From Paenibacillus sp. SZ31 (lineage in GTDB: Bacteria; Bacillota; Bacilli; Paenibacillales; Paenibacillaceae), in contig NZ_JABBEA010000004.1 of the NCBI RefSeq assembly GCF_012912005.1, positions 372,001 to 436,000 on the forward strand: a stretch of DNA of 64,000 bases. The letters are read 5' to 3'. The notes beneath the pieces were generated by a model that saw nothing but the letters and a program-made list of their open reading frames with translations, made no database searches and was not told where the DNA came from. How positions within the stretch are numbered: the stretch's first letter is position 1; every line of letters begins with the position of its first letter. The translations under genes and the position numbers were made by a program. This document shows positions 54,312-63,709 of this stretch, in pieces.

Positions 54312-54361
54312 AAAAAAGCTCTGAACCCTCTATGTGCCGAGACACATGGGGATTCCAGAGC
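54312..54361 (-). terminator. Terminator of the rhamnogalacturonan lyase gene
   Basis: On the minus strand GCTCTGG-x-CCC...GGG-x-CAGAGC with an inner ATGTG/CACAT, followed by six T. Nothing else is seen in 54159-54473 apart from the AraC gene's promoter region. Confidence 0.8.
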
Positions 54362-54473
54362 TTCCAAGCTTCGATAACAACGCTTAAAACTAACGACGCT
54401 GCGTTACGTTACAGCCTGATTTTGAACACATATTATGTTGCTATTGCTAGCAGTTATTATTACTCCGGCCTGC

Positions 54474-56885
54474 TTACTTTCCGCCCTTACCTGGCGTGTA
54501 GAACTTAGGCAGCGTTACTTTTGACCAGTCAATATCCGATGCCATGTAGAAGGACGGATAGGAAGGCTGGTTATATCCACTGTTCTGTCCGGCAATGCCC
54601 ACACGATACATCGCATCATGCATCAGCGTGTACAACTTGCGGTCCGTTTTCTCTGTACTGAGATAGATGCGGATCGCTGAGCTGTCAGTGGTTCTTACCA
54701 ACATCTCTTCTCGCCAATCCCCGAAGATATCAGCTACGAGAGAAGGTGTACCTTTGGTGTGATTGTTGGTCAGTGTGCCTGTTGCCGTCAGCAGCGTGCC
54801 ACGATTCCAGTCTTTGATTGTAGGCGTGACGTCGATGGCACCATCTACGATCTGTGTCGTCATATCGCCAGCCCAGCGGATATTCATATTCGTGCCCGGT
54901 GCCTGATCACTGATTTTCTCACCAGTCGCTGTCCATAATCCTACAGCCCATGTCTCCAGCCCACGGCGAGTCGGATCAACATCACCCACCATGCCGCGTC
55001 CGGTATCTTTCCCCGTGTATCCGCCATAGATCACTTCTCCGGTCTTCGCATCACGCAGGGAATAGCCATATGGCGCCCACGGACCACCCTCGTGAACCAT
55101 GAAAATCTCAAGTCCCGGACGATCCGGGTCGATATCTGCCACATGAAGTGCGTCCCCATGACCCAGACGGGCAATGGTTCCCGGTGCAGCACTCTCGGCA
55201 GGCATCAGGTCTGTGGAGCTGTACAGCACGCTGCCATCATGATCAATCGTAGCGGAGCCATAGATAATCTCCTGTTTGCCATCTCCATCCACATCCGCCA
55301 CACTGAAATAGTGCGCACCCTGAGTTGTAATGGAGCCGTACTGCGGATCTGTACCATCCACGCCGTGCGGTCCGTCATTGAATGGGTTCTTCATCGGCGT
55401 CCAGCCGCTGTCCACTTTCCATTCCTTTTTCAGCTTCTTGCCGTCCCAGTTGTAGGCAACCATCGTTGAACGTGTATAGTATCCGCGTGCAAAGATTGCA
55501 GACGGTTTCTTGCCGTCCAGATACGCCACGCCTGCCAGGAAACGGTCCACCCGATTCCCCGGTTCAATCCGTGCCATGGCATAATCGCCCCACATCAGAC
55601 CATCATCATGACGCTCGGGTTCATATGGAATGGTCTCCAGCTCTTTGCCTGATTTGCCTTCAAATACCGTAACATACTCAGGACCATCCACGATAAAACC
55701 TTCGAACTTGCGAAGCTCATTTCGGTTGCTGCGTTCTACCGCATATACATCAATAAAGTAGTCGGCCAGACTCTCGGCATCCTGCTGAGATAATGGATAG
55801 TTATATTTTTTCTCAATTCCAAAAGCCTCTTCCAATGTTGCAGGCCAGTTCCCCTTCACAACCTCGTCATGCTTATGCCAGTTCCTGAACATATCCACCA
55901 CGTGATCGTAGTAACCATCCGCACTCAAGCGATAATCATCTTCGTTCGAATACCCTGCCTTGCGATCCTGCTTCGGAAGCGTGATGTACTTCTCGGAGGT
56001 CACCTTTCCTTTTTTGTTATATTTGATAATCTTCGTGCCCGGAGCGGTCTTGAACATCATCTCGGCCTTGCCATCCCCATCAAAATCGTAAACGAGCATC
56101 TGTGTATAATGAGCACCTGCCCGGATATTGACCCCAAGATCAATCCGGTACAGCAATTGTCCATCCAAGGTGTAAGCATCAATGTAGGTTTTACCGGTGT
56201 ATCCTTTTTGCGATACGTCCTTGGCGTTAGATGGGTCCCACTTCACGAAAAACTCATACTGGCCATCCCCGTCTACATCACCTACGCTCATGTCATTGGC
56301 GGAATACGTATAAGCTTCTCCCGCAGGGGTCACACCATCGGCGGGTTTTTGCAGTGGAATGTCCACATACCCGTTCGCCCAAGGTTTGACGGATACACTG
56401 CGTTTGCTCTCCTTGCCCTTCTTGTTGACCGCTGCCACTTCATAACGGGAAGACGATTTGCCCGCGGCATCTACATAGTTGGTACTGTCGGTGACAGTAG
56501 CGATCTTTTTGCCATCACGATAGACGTTGAAGTCCGTACCTGTCAGCCCTTTGTCGCTATACCCTGTTGCCTCGTCACCGAGCAATCTCCAGCTGAGAAA
56601 AACACCTTCAGATGTCGAAGCAGCCACCAGACCGCGATCCAGATATTCCAGTTGAATCTCTTTCACGTGACTGCCCCCCTTATGTGATTGCAGGCTGGAC
56701 TCCGTGGTACTATTTCCGTTCGAAGCTTCTGCTCCGATAACCCCCGCTGTTCCCCCAACAAGCAAAGCTACACTGAGTGCTGAAGAGAGCACCTTGGCTG
56801 CAAGTGGCATACGTGCCTTCCTGCGTCCTGATTGCCGACCTGAAGCCGATCGTTTATGTACCGGCGCTGTTGTTTCTGAGTTCAT
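54474..56885 (-). CDS. yesW: Secreted rhamnogalacturonan lyase, polysaccharide lyase family 11
   Basis: 803 residues, single-domain PL11 with a long signal region (basic start, then AAKVLSSALSVALLVGGTAGVIGAEA). The eight-bladed propeller shows repeated calcium-binding motifs (DVDGDGQYEFF, DFDGDGKAEMM, DVDGDGKQEII). YesW/YesX-type enzymes cleave the rhamnose-galacturonate backbone of pectin type I by beta-elimination. The length exceeds B. subtilis YesW because of the N-terminal linker and a fibronectin-like segment (about 75-165). A cre-like site is upstream at 56996-57009. The gene symbol is by resemblance. Confidence 0.88.
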   Translation of the reverse strand: MNSETTAPVHKRSASGRQSGRRKARMPLAAKVLSSALSVALLVGGTAGVIGAEASNGNSTTESSLQSHKGGSHVKEIQLEYLDRGLVAASTSEGVFLSWRLLGDEATGYSDKGLTGTDFNVYRDGKKIATVTDSTNYVDAAGKSSSRYEVAAVNKKGKESKRSVSVKPWANGYVDIPLQKPADGVTPAGEAYTYSANDMSVGDVDGDGQYEFFVKWDPSNAKDVSQKGYTGKTYIDAYTLDGQLLYRIDLGVNIRAGAHYTQMLVYDFDGDGKAEMMFKTAPGTKIIKYNKKGKVTSEKYITLPKQDRKAGYSNEDDYRLSADGYYDHVVDMFRNWHKHDEVVKGNWPATLEEAFGIEKKYNYPLSQQDAESLADYFIDVYAVERSNRNELRKFEGFIVDGPEYVTVFEGKSGKELETIPYEPERHDDGLMWGDYAMARIEPGNRVDRFLAGVAYLDGKKPSAIFARGYYTRSTMVAYNWDGKKLKKEWKVDSGWTPMKNPFNDGPHGVDGTDPQYGSITTQGAHYFSVADVDGDGKQEIIYGSATIDHDGSVLYSSTDLMPAESAAPGTIARLGHGDALHVADIDPDRPGLEIFMVHEGGPWAPYGYSLRDAKTGEVIYGGYTGKDTGRGMVGDVDPTRRGLETWAVGLWTATGEKISDQAPGTNMNIRWAGDMTTQIVDGAIDVTPTIKDWNRGTLLTATGTLTNNHTKGTPSLVADIFGDWREEMLVRTTDSSAIRIYLSTEKTDRKLYTLMHDAMYRVGIAGQNSGYNQPSYPSFYMASDIDWSKVTLPKFYTPGKGGK

Positions 56886-56995
56886 CCACCTTCACGCTCC
56901 TTGAGACAGAATAGGTGACGCATATACACTTTAATGATGATTGAACGTTCGATAATCCACACAGATCTTCTTCAAAGGACGAGAATCGCCTATAA

Positions 56996-57009
56996 TGATT
57001 ACGCTTACA
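56996..57009. promoter_or_regulatory. CcpA cre-like site before the PL11 gene
   Basis: TGATTACGCTTACA has one mismatch to TGWAANCGNTNWCA and lies 110 bases upstream of the PL11 start, next to a TATA-rich stretch. The remaining 56886-57280 shows no gene. Confidence 0.5.
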
Positions 57010-57284
57010 ATATTAAAAAAGAGAAATCAGCTTGCCCGACTACCAGAGTGCGGTCCCCCTTCCATTCTCTTTCCAATCCGAGCGAAGTGATCCCGCCCAT
57101 CGGGTTCTATTATAGACATCCTGCCTGCCAGACCCTAGGCAAATATCCGACCAAAACGATCAATAATCAGTGTTATTAGGAGTCATTTGGAAAATAAGTG
57201 CTTACAGAATCGATTTCGTCCCCTCCACTACGTCCCTCAGTTGGTCAAGAACTTCATTTCGAAATGACTCTTGTAATGAATAGC

Positions 57285-57325
57285 AAAAAAAACCGCAATC
57301 CTCTAACACACGGAGGATTGCGGTT
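57285..57325 (-). terminator. Terminator of the GH6 gene
   Basis: AACCGCAATCCTC pairs perfectly with GAGGATTGCGGTT; eight T follow on the minus strand. Confidence 0.92.
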
Positions 57326-57345
57326 AAGACAATTACGAGTAAATT

Positions 57346-59790
57346 TTAAGGCTCAATACCCCATACCAGGTTTCCACCTTGGTGGAGTGTTACCTTATTC
57401 CAATCCTGATAGGATGTTTTCGTTGGATCGAAGGAGTAGTCATTAGTCTCGTCAAAGTTGGACCAGTCCGTTTTGTACATACGAAGCTGGATGTCTCCAG
57501 TCTGTCCACCAGCCTGAATGCTGCCAGCGCCAGATGTGAAGCTCAGCTCCACATAGGAGTCTGTGAAGGTACGCTGGATATTGGCTCCGCCAACTTGAGC
57601 ATAATCGATGGCAGAATCCATCGCAGCCGATCCTTCTTTGGAGAAGTAATAACGGATCTTCAAGTCACTCAGATTCACAGCAGTACTGCCCAGGTTTTTG
57701 ATGTTGAAATACGGTTTGATCTGACTATCCAGCGCATTGGTATCTCCCGCACGGTATTGCAAAACAAGATCACTGGTCGGCACAACGACACTTTGAGGTG
57801 TCGCGGAAGCTACAGCGGAATTGGCACTTTGCCCTGCTGTATTCACTGCACTTACCACATAATGATACGTTGTTCCGTTCGTCAGGGCCGTGTTCGTGTA
57901 GGATGTACCACTCACATTCGCAGCGACTGTTGTGAACGGACCGGATGCACTCAGCGCACGTTTCACATTATAGCTTGTCGCACCTGCAGATGCAGTCCAC
58001 GTCAGGCTCACCTGAGCATTGCCTGCTGTTGCTGTAAGAGCAGTCGGTGCAGCTGGTGCCGTTACACCTGCAACCGGCGTAGCCGTTGCTGTTGCAGAGT
58101 TAACACTTTCACCTACTGCATTCGTTGCTGTTACCACATAATAGTAAGTTGTGCCATTGATCAGGCCAGCGTTGCTGTAAGATGTACCACTTACATTGGC
58201 AGCAATCGTTGTGAATGGACCTGATGCACTGAGTGCTCGCTTCACACTATAACTTGTTGCTCCCGCGGAAGCAGTCCACGTCAAGGAGACTTGAGCATTA
58301 CCAGCAGAAGCCGTCAATGCCGCTGGTGCTGCTGGAGCCGTTGTTCCGCCCGGAGGATTCCCTCCACCGTTACTTGCAGGCAGGACAGGGAATGAGTTCT
58401 TCACCAATGTCACGAATTGATCATGGAACCAGTGACCGGATACCGGAGCATTCGCCAGTGCACCTGTTAATACGCCATCCCGAGTTGTGAAGGTCGGATC
58501 ACACATCCGGTCGAAACCTTTACCTTCATTGTTCGGAATTTCCGAGCTGGAGCCATCGGATTCACCCGGAGGTTTCACCCATACATAAGCGTCCAGATGT
58601 GCGGGTCCCGGTGCAGCCTTAGGTGCTTCACCAATACCTGCCCCACTGTTGTTACACCAGTTGCCACGATGATCCCGTTTATCAACCCGTCCAGAATTCA
58701 CATAGGCATTGATATTACTTCCTGTTGCTGATGTTGGACGATTCACCCCGCCCCATCCATTACGGCTGGTATCAATCAGGAAGCCCGTGCTGCTCGGCCA
58801 TCCGGCTTGTACAAATCCGGAATAGAGTGCTGCAGTGAAATCCGTCTCGTCAAAGTACGGGTTCCATTCATAATAATCGGAAGATCGAATCGGTTGTCCA
58901 CCGATATTCAGATCCGGATTAGGCAGATTCGGTTCATGGGTAGGCGTCGTATTGGCAGTGTTGGTGATAAAACCATCTGCACTTTGCAGACCTGCCGCTG
59001 TATCATTTACTACGTCAGTGTACAGGGCAATCGCAGCGGTACGATTGTTGTCCCATCCAAGCCAGCCAGAGTGGCCGATATCCAGGTAGTTGTACACATT
59101 AGGAATGGCATGCAGCTTGTCCAGTGCATACTTAACCCCATCTTCATAGATGCCTGTTGAGCTGGCTTGCGCACAAGCTGGAGTACTCAGGTTAGTCACA
59201 AGGTTAGGCAGACTGTCCGGCTCAATAATCGCCACAATGCGAATATCCTGATATTTCGGATCTGCGAAGATATCTGCGATCACATCAATGTAATCTGTTT
59301 TGTACGTCTGTAGCGCAGCCTGTGTTAGTGGAAGTTCACCATTCGATGCGAGTGCATGGCAATCCCGGCCGGGCAAGTTATAGACTACAAATGAAGCGGT
59401 TATTGGCGTACCAGGTTTCTTTTGGGCAAGAACGGCATCGAGATGTTGCTCTACGCTTTTACGACCAGCGTTGTCCGGGCCGCCATAGATCGCAGCAATG
59501 CGGTCAATCCACACTGACGTTGGATACGATTTGACCGTCTCCATCTTCGCCTTCAGCGATGCATCATTGGTCAGCGCAATGGACGTATCGACGAGAGCTG
59601 AGTAATCCTGGTTCAGATAGGCGGTTGCCCCTACAAATGGATTATCCACATGTGCTTCAGCCGCCTGAGTCAAGCCTGGAGACAATCCTGGGAAAATCCC
59701 CGCCGCGAGCAGCGTTGCTGCCATTATTTGCTTTACACCTTTGCGCAGGATCTTCTTACCTCTCGATTTGGTTTTCAATTTAGTCTTCAT
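57346..59790 (-). CDS. Secreted cellobiohydrolase, GH6-FN3-FN3-CBM3
   Basis: 814 residues. The signal peptide (IMAATLLAAGIFPGLSPGLTQA) is followed by a GH6 domain (about 48-460) with both family signatures: VVYNLPGRDCHALASNGEL, which includes the catalytic-site aspartate, and AIIEPDSLPNL. A Gly/Pro linker leads to two nearly identical fibronectin type III modules (about 480-570 and 574-665) and a C-terminal CBM3 (about 673-814; VLQYRAGDTNALDSQIKPYF). It should act processively on crystalline cellulose from the non-reducing end. The FN3 pair differs at few positions, so it is a recent duplication. Confidence 0.93.
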   Translation of the reverse strand: MKTKLKTKSRGKKILRKGVKQIMAATLLAAGIFPGLSPGLTQAAEAHVDNPFVGATAYLNQDYSALVDTSIALTNDASLKAKMETVKSYPTSVWIDRIAAIYGGPDNAGRKSVEQHLDAVLAQKKPGTPITASFVVYNLPGRDCHALASNGELPLTQAALQTYKTDYIDVIADIFADPKYQDIRIVAIIEPDSLPNLVTNLSTPACAQASSTGIYEDGVKYALDKLHAIPNVYNYLDIGHSGWLGWDNNRTAAIALYTDVVNDTAAGLQSADGFITNTANTTPTHEPNLPNPDLNIGGQPIRSSDYYEWNPYFDETDFTAALYSGFVQAGWPSSTGFLIDTSRNGWGGVNRPTSATGSNINAYVNSGRVDKRDHRGNWCNNSGAGIGEAPKAAPGPAHLDAYVWVKPPGESDGSSSEIPNNEGKGFDRMCDPTFTTRDGVLTGALANAPVSGHWFHDQFVTLVKNSFPVLPASNGGGNPPGGTTAPAAPAALTASAGNAQVSLTWTASAGATSYSVKRALSASGPFTTIAANVSGTSYSNAGLINGTTYYYVVTATNAVGESVNSATATATPVAGVTAPAAPTALTATAGNAQVSLTWTASAGATSYNVKRALSASGPFTTVAANVSGTSYTNTALTNGTTYHYVVSAVNTAGQSANSAVASATPQSVVVPTSDLVLQYRAGDTNALDSQIKPYFNIKNLGSTAVNLSDLKIRYYFSKEGSAAMDSAIDYAQVGGANIQRTFTDSYVELSFTSGAGSIQAGGQTGDIQLRMYKTDWSNFDETNDYSFDPTKTSYQDWNKVTLHQGGNLVWGIEP

Positions 59791-60313
59791 AGTTCCACCT
59801 TTCCTTTAGTTAGATTGGGTTGTACTCATGTCTGATCCTCTGTGTCATTAAGATGCTTAGCACGAAGAGAACGTTCGGATGAGTTGGTTGTATCACCTCC
59901 AAAAGTAATGGTTGTGTAGCTGGAACCGTGAGTGAGCAAATCGTGTGTGGGGTCGAACCATGTGAGTATGATGTGGTGGGTGTGGTTGAACGTGTGTTAG
60001 ACATGAAGAAGTGTGAAAAAGGATTGCGGGATCTGTAACATCCCATTTCGGAAAGCGCTTTCTTTAAGTGGTTTAAAAAAAGGCCTTCGCCTACCATCTA
60101 CAATCATGATGTTCGGTGTTCACCTCCTTCTTATGTTCTGATTATACGACATGTAAATATTACTGTAAATTGAATTATATAAATTTATTTATATTTTTTT
60201 CCATAAAACAGGCAGGAATCTGGACATCCCTTGCCACAAAGCACACAAAAGGCTCATCCTGGCATTCTGCCACAATGAACCTCGTGTTGATCAAGGTCGA
60301 ATCGACCGTTCGT
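59791..60313. other. Long gene-free region upstream of the cellulase
   Basis: About 520 bases. It holds a cre-like site (60050-60063) and, on the minus strand, a strong AAGGAGGTG near 60118-60127 followed at 15 bases by an ATG opening a 36-codon frame (MIVDGRRRPFFKPLKESAFR...), a possible leader peptide. A 95-codon frame at 59810-60097 has no ribosome site and looks spurious. 60130-60210 is very AT-rich. Confidence 0.4.
60050..60063. promoter_or_regulatory. CcpA cre-like site before the GH6 gene
   Basis: GGAAAGCGCTTTCT contains the perfect palindrome GAAAGCGCTTTC and matches the cre consensus except at its two end positions. Confidence 0.5.
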
Positions 60314-61390
60314 CTAGGGCAGAACGACGATATCTCCCGGTTTTAATCCGCTAACCACTTCCGTCTTGTCCCCCGACTCCATTCCAGCCTGGATGGTCAG
60401 TGGCTCTGTCTGTCCGTTCCCTTTGTCTAACAGGACATAAGGTTCGGTCTGATCCCGCATAATCGCCAAGCTGGACACAACGGTCACTTTATCCTTCCGC
60501 GTTGTCTCGATATCGCCTTCCAGACTCACGCCTCCATACATTCTGGCATCCGGCTTCAGATCAATGACCACGTCAAACTGGGAAGCTTGTTTAAGGTCCG
60601 TATCGGTACTCTTGCGGGCGAATTTGGACACCTTACTCACCTTCCCGGTGAATTCCAGGTCTTTCTGCGCCGTCATTCGCACCTTGACTGGCATTCCCAC
60701 CTTAAGTCTGAACATTTCTTCCTCACCAACAATTGTCATGAATTTAAGTTTGCCGATGTTCGTAATGGACCCTATGAGCTGTCCTTCCGTCACCGCACGT
60801 GTCTTGCTGTCCTCTTCATTCATCTGAAATATACCGGAAGTGGAAGCATACACAACGGACTTGTTCATCACTGCCTGCTTTTTCTGTATCTCCTTTTCCT
60901 TGAGGACCAGCGCTTTTTGATTCAACTCATTTGTTAGACGTTTGCCTTCCCGATCTGCAAATGCCTTCTTGCGTTCCTCTTCCGTCACGCCAAGCGACTC
61001 ACTCATATTCGCCTGATCCAGGCTAACCTGATTCATCTTATTTTCCAGTTGAGCTTTCTCCAGATCGCTCTGCAACTGCTCTACTTCCGTTTGTAACGCG
61101 GACGTGTCGAGAGTATACAGAACATCGCCTTTGTTCACCTGCTCACCACTTTTCACGTGCCATTTCTTGATGTTGGAAGCATATGGAGCAAATATATCGG
61201 TCTGATCGGTATATACGGATTTCCCCTTCACCTGAATCGTTTGCGTCATCGTTTCCTGTGTCACATCAAAGGTAATCGGGGGCGGAATCTCGATAGGTGC
61301 CTCCGGTTTTGGCTTGTACTTTTCATACAGCCAGTACCCCACACCTGCCAAAAGTACAACGGTGATGATAATTTTAATCCATTTCTTCAT
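60314..61390 (-). CDS. Membrane fusion (adaptor) protein of a MacAB/YknXYZ-type system
   Basis: 358 residues. An N-terminal membrane anchor (IKIIITVVLLAGVGYWLY), a lipoyl-like half (FAPYASNIKKWHVKSGEQVNKGDVLYTLD), a coiled-coil hairpin (about 95-190) and beta-barrel parts (MPVKVRMTAQKDLEFTGKVSKV) are in the usual HlyD/RND adaptor order. It works with the permease and ATPase encoded just upstream on the same strand (28-base gap). In Firmicutes such sets export toxic peptides or antimicrobials. Confidence 0.88.
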   Translation of the reverse strand: MKKWIKIIITVVLLAGVGYWLYEKYKPKPEAPIEIPPPITFDVTQETMTQTIQVKGKSVYTDQTDIFAPYASNIKKWHVKSGEQVNKGDVLYTLDTSALQTEVEQLQSDLEKAQLENKMNQVSLDQANMSESLGVTEEERKKAFADREGKRLTNELNQKALVLKEKEIQKKQAVMNKSVVYASTSGIFQMNEEDSKTRAVTEGQLIGSITNIGKLKFMTIVGEEEMFRLKVGMPVKVRMTAQKDLEFTGKVSKVSKFARKSTDTDLKQASQFDVVIDLKPDARMYGGVSLEGDIETTRKDKVTVVSSLAIMRDQTEPYVLLDKGNGQTEPLTIQAGMESGDKTEVVSGLKPGDIVVLP

Positions 61391-61418
61391 GTGCCCAATT
61401 TCCCTTTCGCTGATAAAA

Positions 61419-62789
61419 TTACATCGATTTGATCACAGTTAATGCATTGGTTCGGGATGCGCTGATTGCCGGATATATACCCGATACAATACCGACCAGC
61501 ACAGCAAACACAATGCCGAGCGGCAAAGCAGACTGCTGAATAGCCACGGTCATCGGGCCATTGACCTGATTTGCCATCTGACTCGCCAGCAGACTGTTCA
61601 CCCCGCCGAGGGCAGCAAAGGCAATCCCTACACCAGCCACGCCACCCATTAACCCAAGCATCGCTGCTTCCGTAATAAACATCTGGCGGATCTGCCACAG
61701 ATTTGCACCCAGCACCTTCATCACACCGATTTGTTTACGCCGCTGATGCGTAGACATGATCATTGCCACAATAATGGACAACGAGGCCAGCAGCATAATA
61801 AAACCACCGATCCCTAATGCTGCTTTTTGGTACATCGCCAGTTGGCCTGCCATCGCTTCCTCCTGGAACAGATTACTCTGTGTATTCAACGTTAGCTTTT
61901 TAATCTGTTCTTCCACCTGGGATACATAACGTTTGTCTTCAACCTTGACCAGAGCCGAGTTAAGATGCTTGGCCGCACTGCTGTCGGCCTGCTGTAATCC
62001 AAGCTCATCCTGCAATGCACGAGCTGTATCGAGCGGCAGATATACCTTTTTATCGTTTTGAGCACTCATCTCATCCATGTTGGAAGGCTTCATCAACTCT
62101 CCAGACACGCGTATAGAGCCACTCATTTTGGTTTTGCTCGCATTCGCATAATCTTCATATCGAAACTGAACCAGCTGCTGAACCAGCTGATCCTGCTTCG
62201 CTGACATTTCCGTATACTGCTGCAAAAGCTCATTGTTATATGGATCAGCATTCAACTGCTCGAATAACTTCTGAGTTACTTTGGGGTCCACGAGTCCAAA
62301 TGCAGCCCCATAACTGGTCACCGCCATACGACCATCCTCTGCCCCTCGTCCCTCAGCATACTTGTATCCAAACCCGCTCAGGGTCTCCAGTTGGGTACCG
62401 ATGACCTCAACATACGTGCTGCGACCATCTGGAAGCACCATTTCAAGCGAATCCAGCTTTAACATGGGAGCCACGGCAACCACATGGGGAAGTCTTTGGA
62501 TAATCTGAATTTTTTCCAACGTCAGCGCCCCCCGTTCAAACTTCGATGTCTGACCGCTCCCCTTGCCGTTGCCAGTACGAATGCCTTCATTAGGCGTAAT
62601 TGTAATTTCATCCATCTTGTAATTGTCGTTCAATGTTCTCTCGCTATAGGTCTGTACGGACTGCCCCACGCTAAGTGCAATGATCATGGCGGCAGAACCA
62701 ATGGACAGCCCCATCATACATAGCAGTGTGACCATCTTTCTGCGAATGATCTGTCCCCAGGCCATACGTGCTATATCCCGTATTCTCAC
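61419..62789 (-). CDS. ABC transporter permease, MacB/FtsX family
   Basis: 456 residues: an N-terminal helix (RKMVTLLCMMGLSIGSAAMIIALSVG), a large extracellular MacB-core domain (about 45-320) and three C-terminal FtsX helices (ALGIGGFIMLLASLSIIVAMIMS, AAMLGLMGGVAGVGIAFAALGG, ALPLGIVFAVLVGIVSGIYPA). The ASRTNALTVIKSM end is typical of YknZ. The extracellular domain contains a Gln/Asn-rich helical insertion. Partner of the adjacent ATPase and adaptor. Confidence 0.9.
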   Translation of the reverse strand: MRIRDIARMAWGQIIRRKMVTLLCMMGLSIGSAAMIIALSVGQSVQTYSERTLNDNYKMDEITITPNEGIRTGNGKGSGQTSKFERGALTLEKIQIIQRLPHVVAVAPMLKLDSLEMVLPDGRSTYVEVIGTQLETLSGFGYKYAEGRGAEDGRMAVTSYGAAFGLVDPKVTQKLFEQLNADPYNNELLQQYTEMSAKQDQLVQQLVQFRYEDYANASKTKMSGSIRVSGELMKPSNMDEMSAQNDKKVYLPLDTARALQDELGLQQADSSAAKHLNSALVKVEDKRYVSQVEEQIKKLTLNTQSNLFQEEAMAGQLAMYQKAALGIGGFIMLLASLSIIVAMIMSTHQRRKQIGVMKVLGANLWQIRQMFITEAAMLGLMGGVAGVGIAFAALGGVNSLLASQMANQVNGPMTVAIQQSALPLGIVFAVLVGIVSGIYPAISASRTNALTVIKSM

Positions 62790-62807
62790 AATCCCTCTCC
62801 CTTTGCC

Positions 62808-63491
62808 TCAAACTTCCCTTACGGTCTCTTCGACCAGTATTCCATGTTGCAGGGTAAGCACGACCTGCATCTGCTCCGCGACCTCTGCTTCATGTGTCAC
62901 AATGACGAAGGTTGTATTCATATCCCGGTTAAGCTGCTGCAAAATCGCAATAATCTCTTCCTCCGTCTCGGTATCCAGATTCCCGGTAGGCTCATCGGCA
63001 AAGATCACCGAGGGTTCGGTAATGAGCGAGCGTGCAATACTGACACGTTGTTGTTGACCGCCCGACAACTGGGACGGGAACAAGTTTGCTTTTTCACCCA
63101 GTCCAACCTGTTCCAGCAGCTTCAATGCTTTTGCTTTGCGTTTCGAAGGGCTTATGCCCATAAACACCAAGGGTAACTCTACATTTTCCCGGATTGTAAG
63201 GTTAGACAGCAGCTCATAGGATTGGAAAATAAACCCGATGTGACTGCGCCTGAACTCCGCCAAGCGATTTTCACTGAAACGTACAATATCTTGTCCTGCA
63301 ATTAGAATCTTGCCGTGATCCGGTTTCATCAGCCCCGCCATCAGATTCAGCAGTGTGGACTTGCCTGAACCAGAACTGCCCAGCAGGGCTACCATCTTGC
63401 CTTCTCCAATCGTCAGGTTGATATCCTGAAGCACCGGCACGGTTCCTTGGCCATTGCGGAACGAGTGGGATAATTGTTCAACTTGAAGCAT
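62808..63491 (-). CDS. ABC transporter ATPase, MacB/LolD type
   Basis: 227 residues with Walker A GSSGSGKST, signature LSGGQQQRVSIARSL, Walker B VIFADEPTGNLD and H-loop VTHEAEV, the YknY/LolD pattern. First of three genes (ATPase, permease, adaptor) that together form one export system. All catalytic residues are present. Confidence 0.93.
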   Translation of the reverse strand: MLQVEQLSHSFRNGQGTVPVLQDINLTIGEGKMVALLGSSGSGKSTLLNLMAGLMKPDHGKILIAGQDIVRFSENRLAEFRRSHIGFIFQSYELLSNLTIRENVELPLVFMGISPSKRKAKALKLLEQVGLGEKANLFPSQLSGGQQQRVSIARSLITEPSVIFADEPTGNLDTETEEEIIAILQQLNRDMNTTFVIVTHEAEVAEQMQVVLTLQHGILVEETVREV

Positions 63492-63632
63492 TACTACATG
63501 TCTTCCTTTCTACTTGCTAAATATGTACAGAGGTTGTTACGTAAAGATTCGCGTAGCACATTCCCTTTTATTATAGGATGGAGATGTATCCGGGCTGGCC
63601 GGAGTTGTATCCAACTTGTAAAATGTCATAAC

Positions 63633-63687
63633 AAAAAGACCTTGTCCGCAGAGTAGCTATCGCCAGCTCTATCCAGACCAAGGTCTT
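63633..63687 (-). terminator. Terminator after the right-edge gene
   Basis: AAGACCTTG pairs with CAAGGTCTT with inner pairing, followed by TTTTT on the minus strand. Confidence 0.85.
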
Positions 63688-63709
63688 ATATTCGTATACT
63701 TTTCGCAGC

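Noticed and set aside
55869..56687. 272-codon plus-strand ORF opposite the PL11 gene
   Set aside because: Antisense shadow; the minus-strand protein has clear calcium-binding propeller motifs.
59810..60097. 95-codon minus-strand ORF upstream of the cellulase
   Set aside because: Ribosome site too far away, low-complexity Thr/His/Ser sequence; treated as 5' untranslated region.
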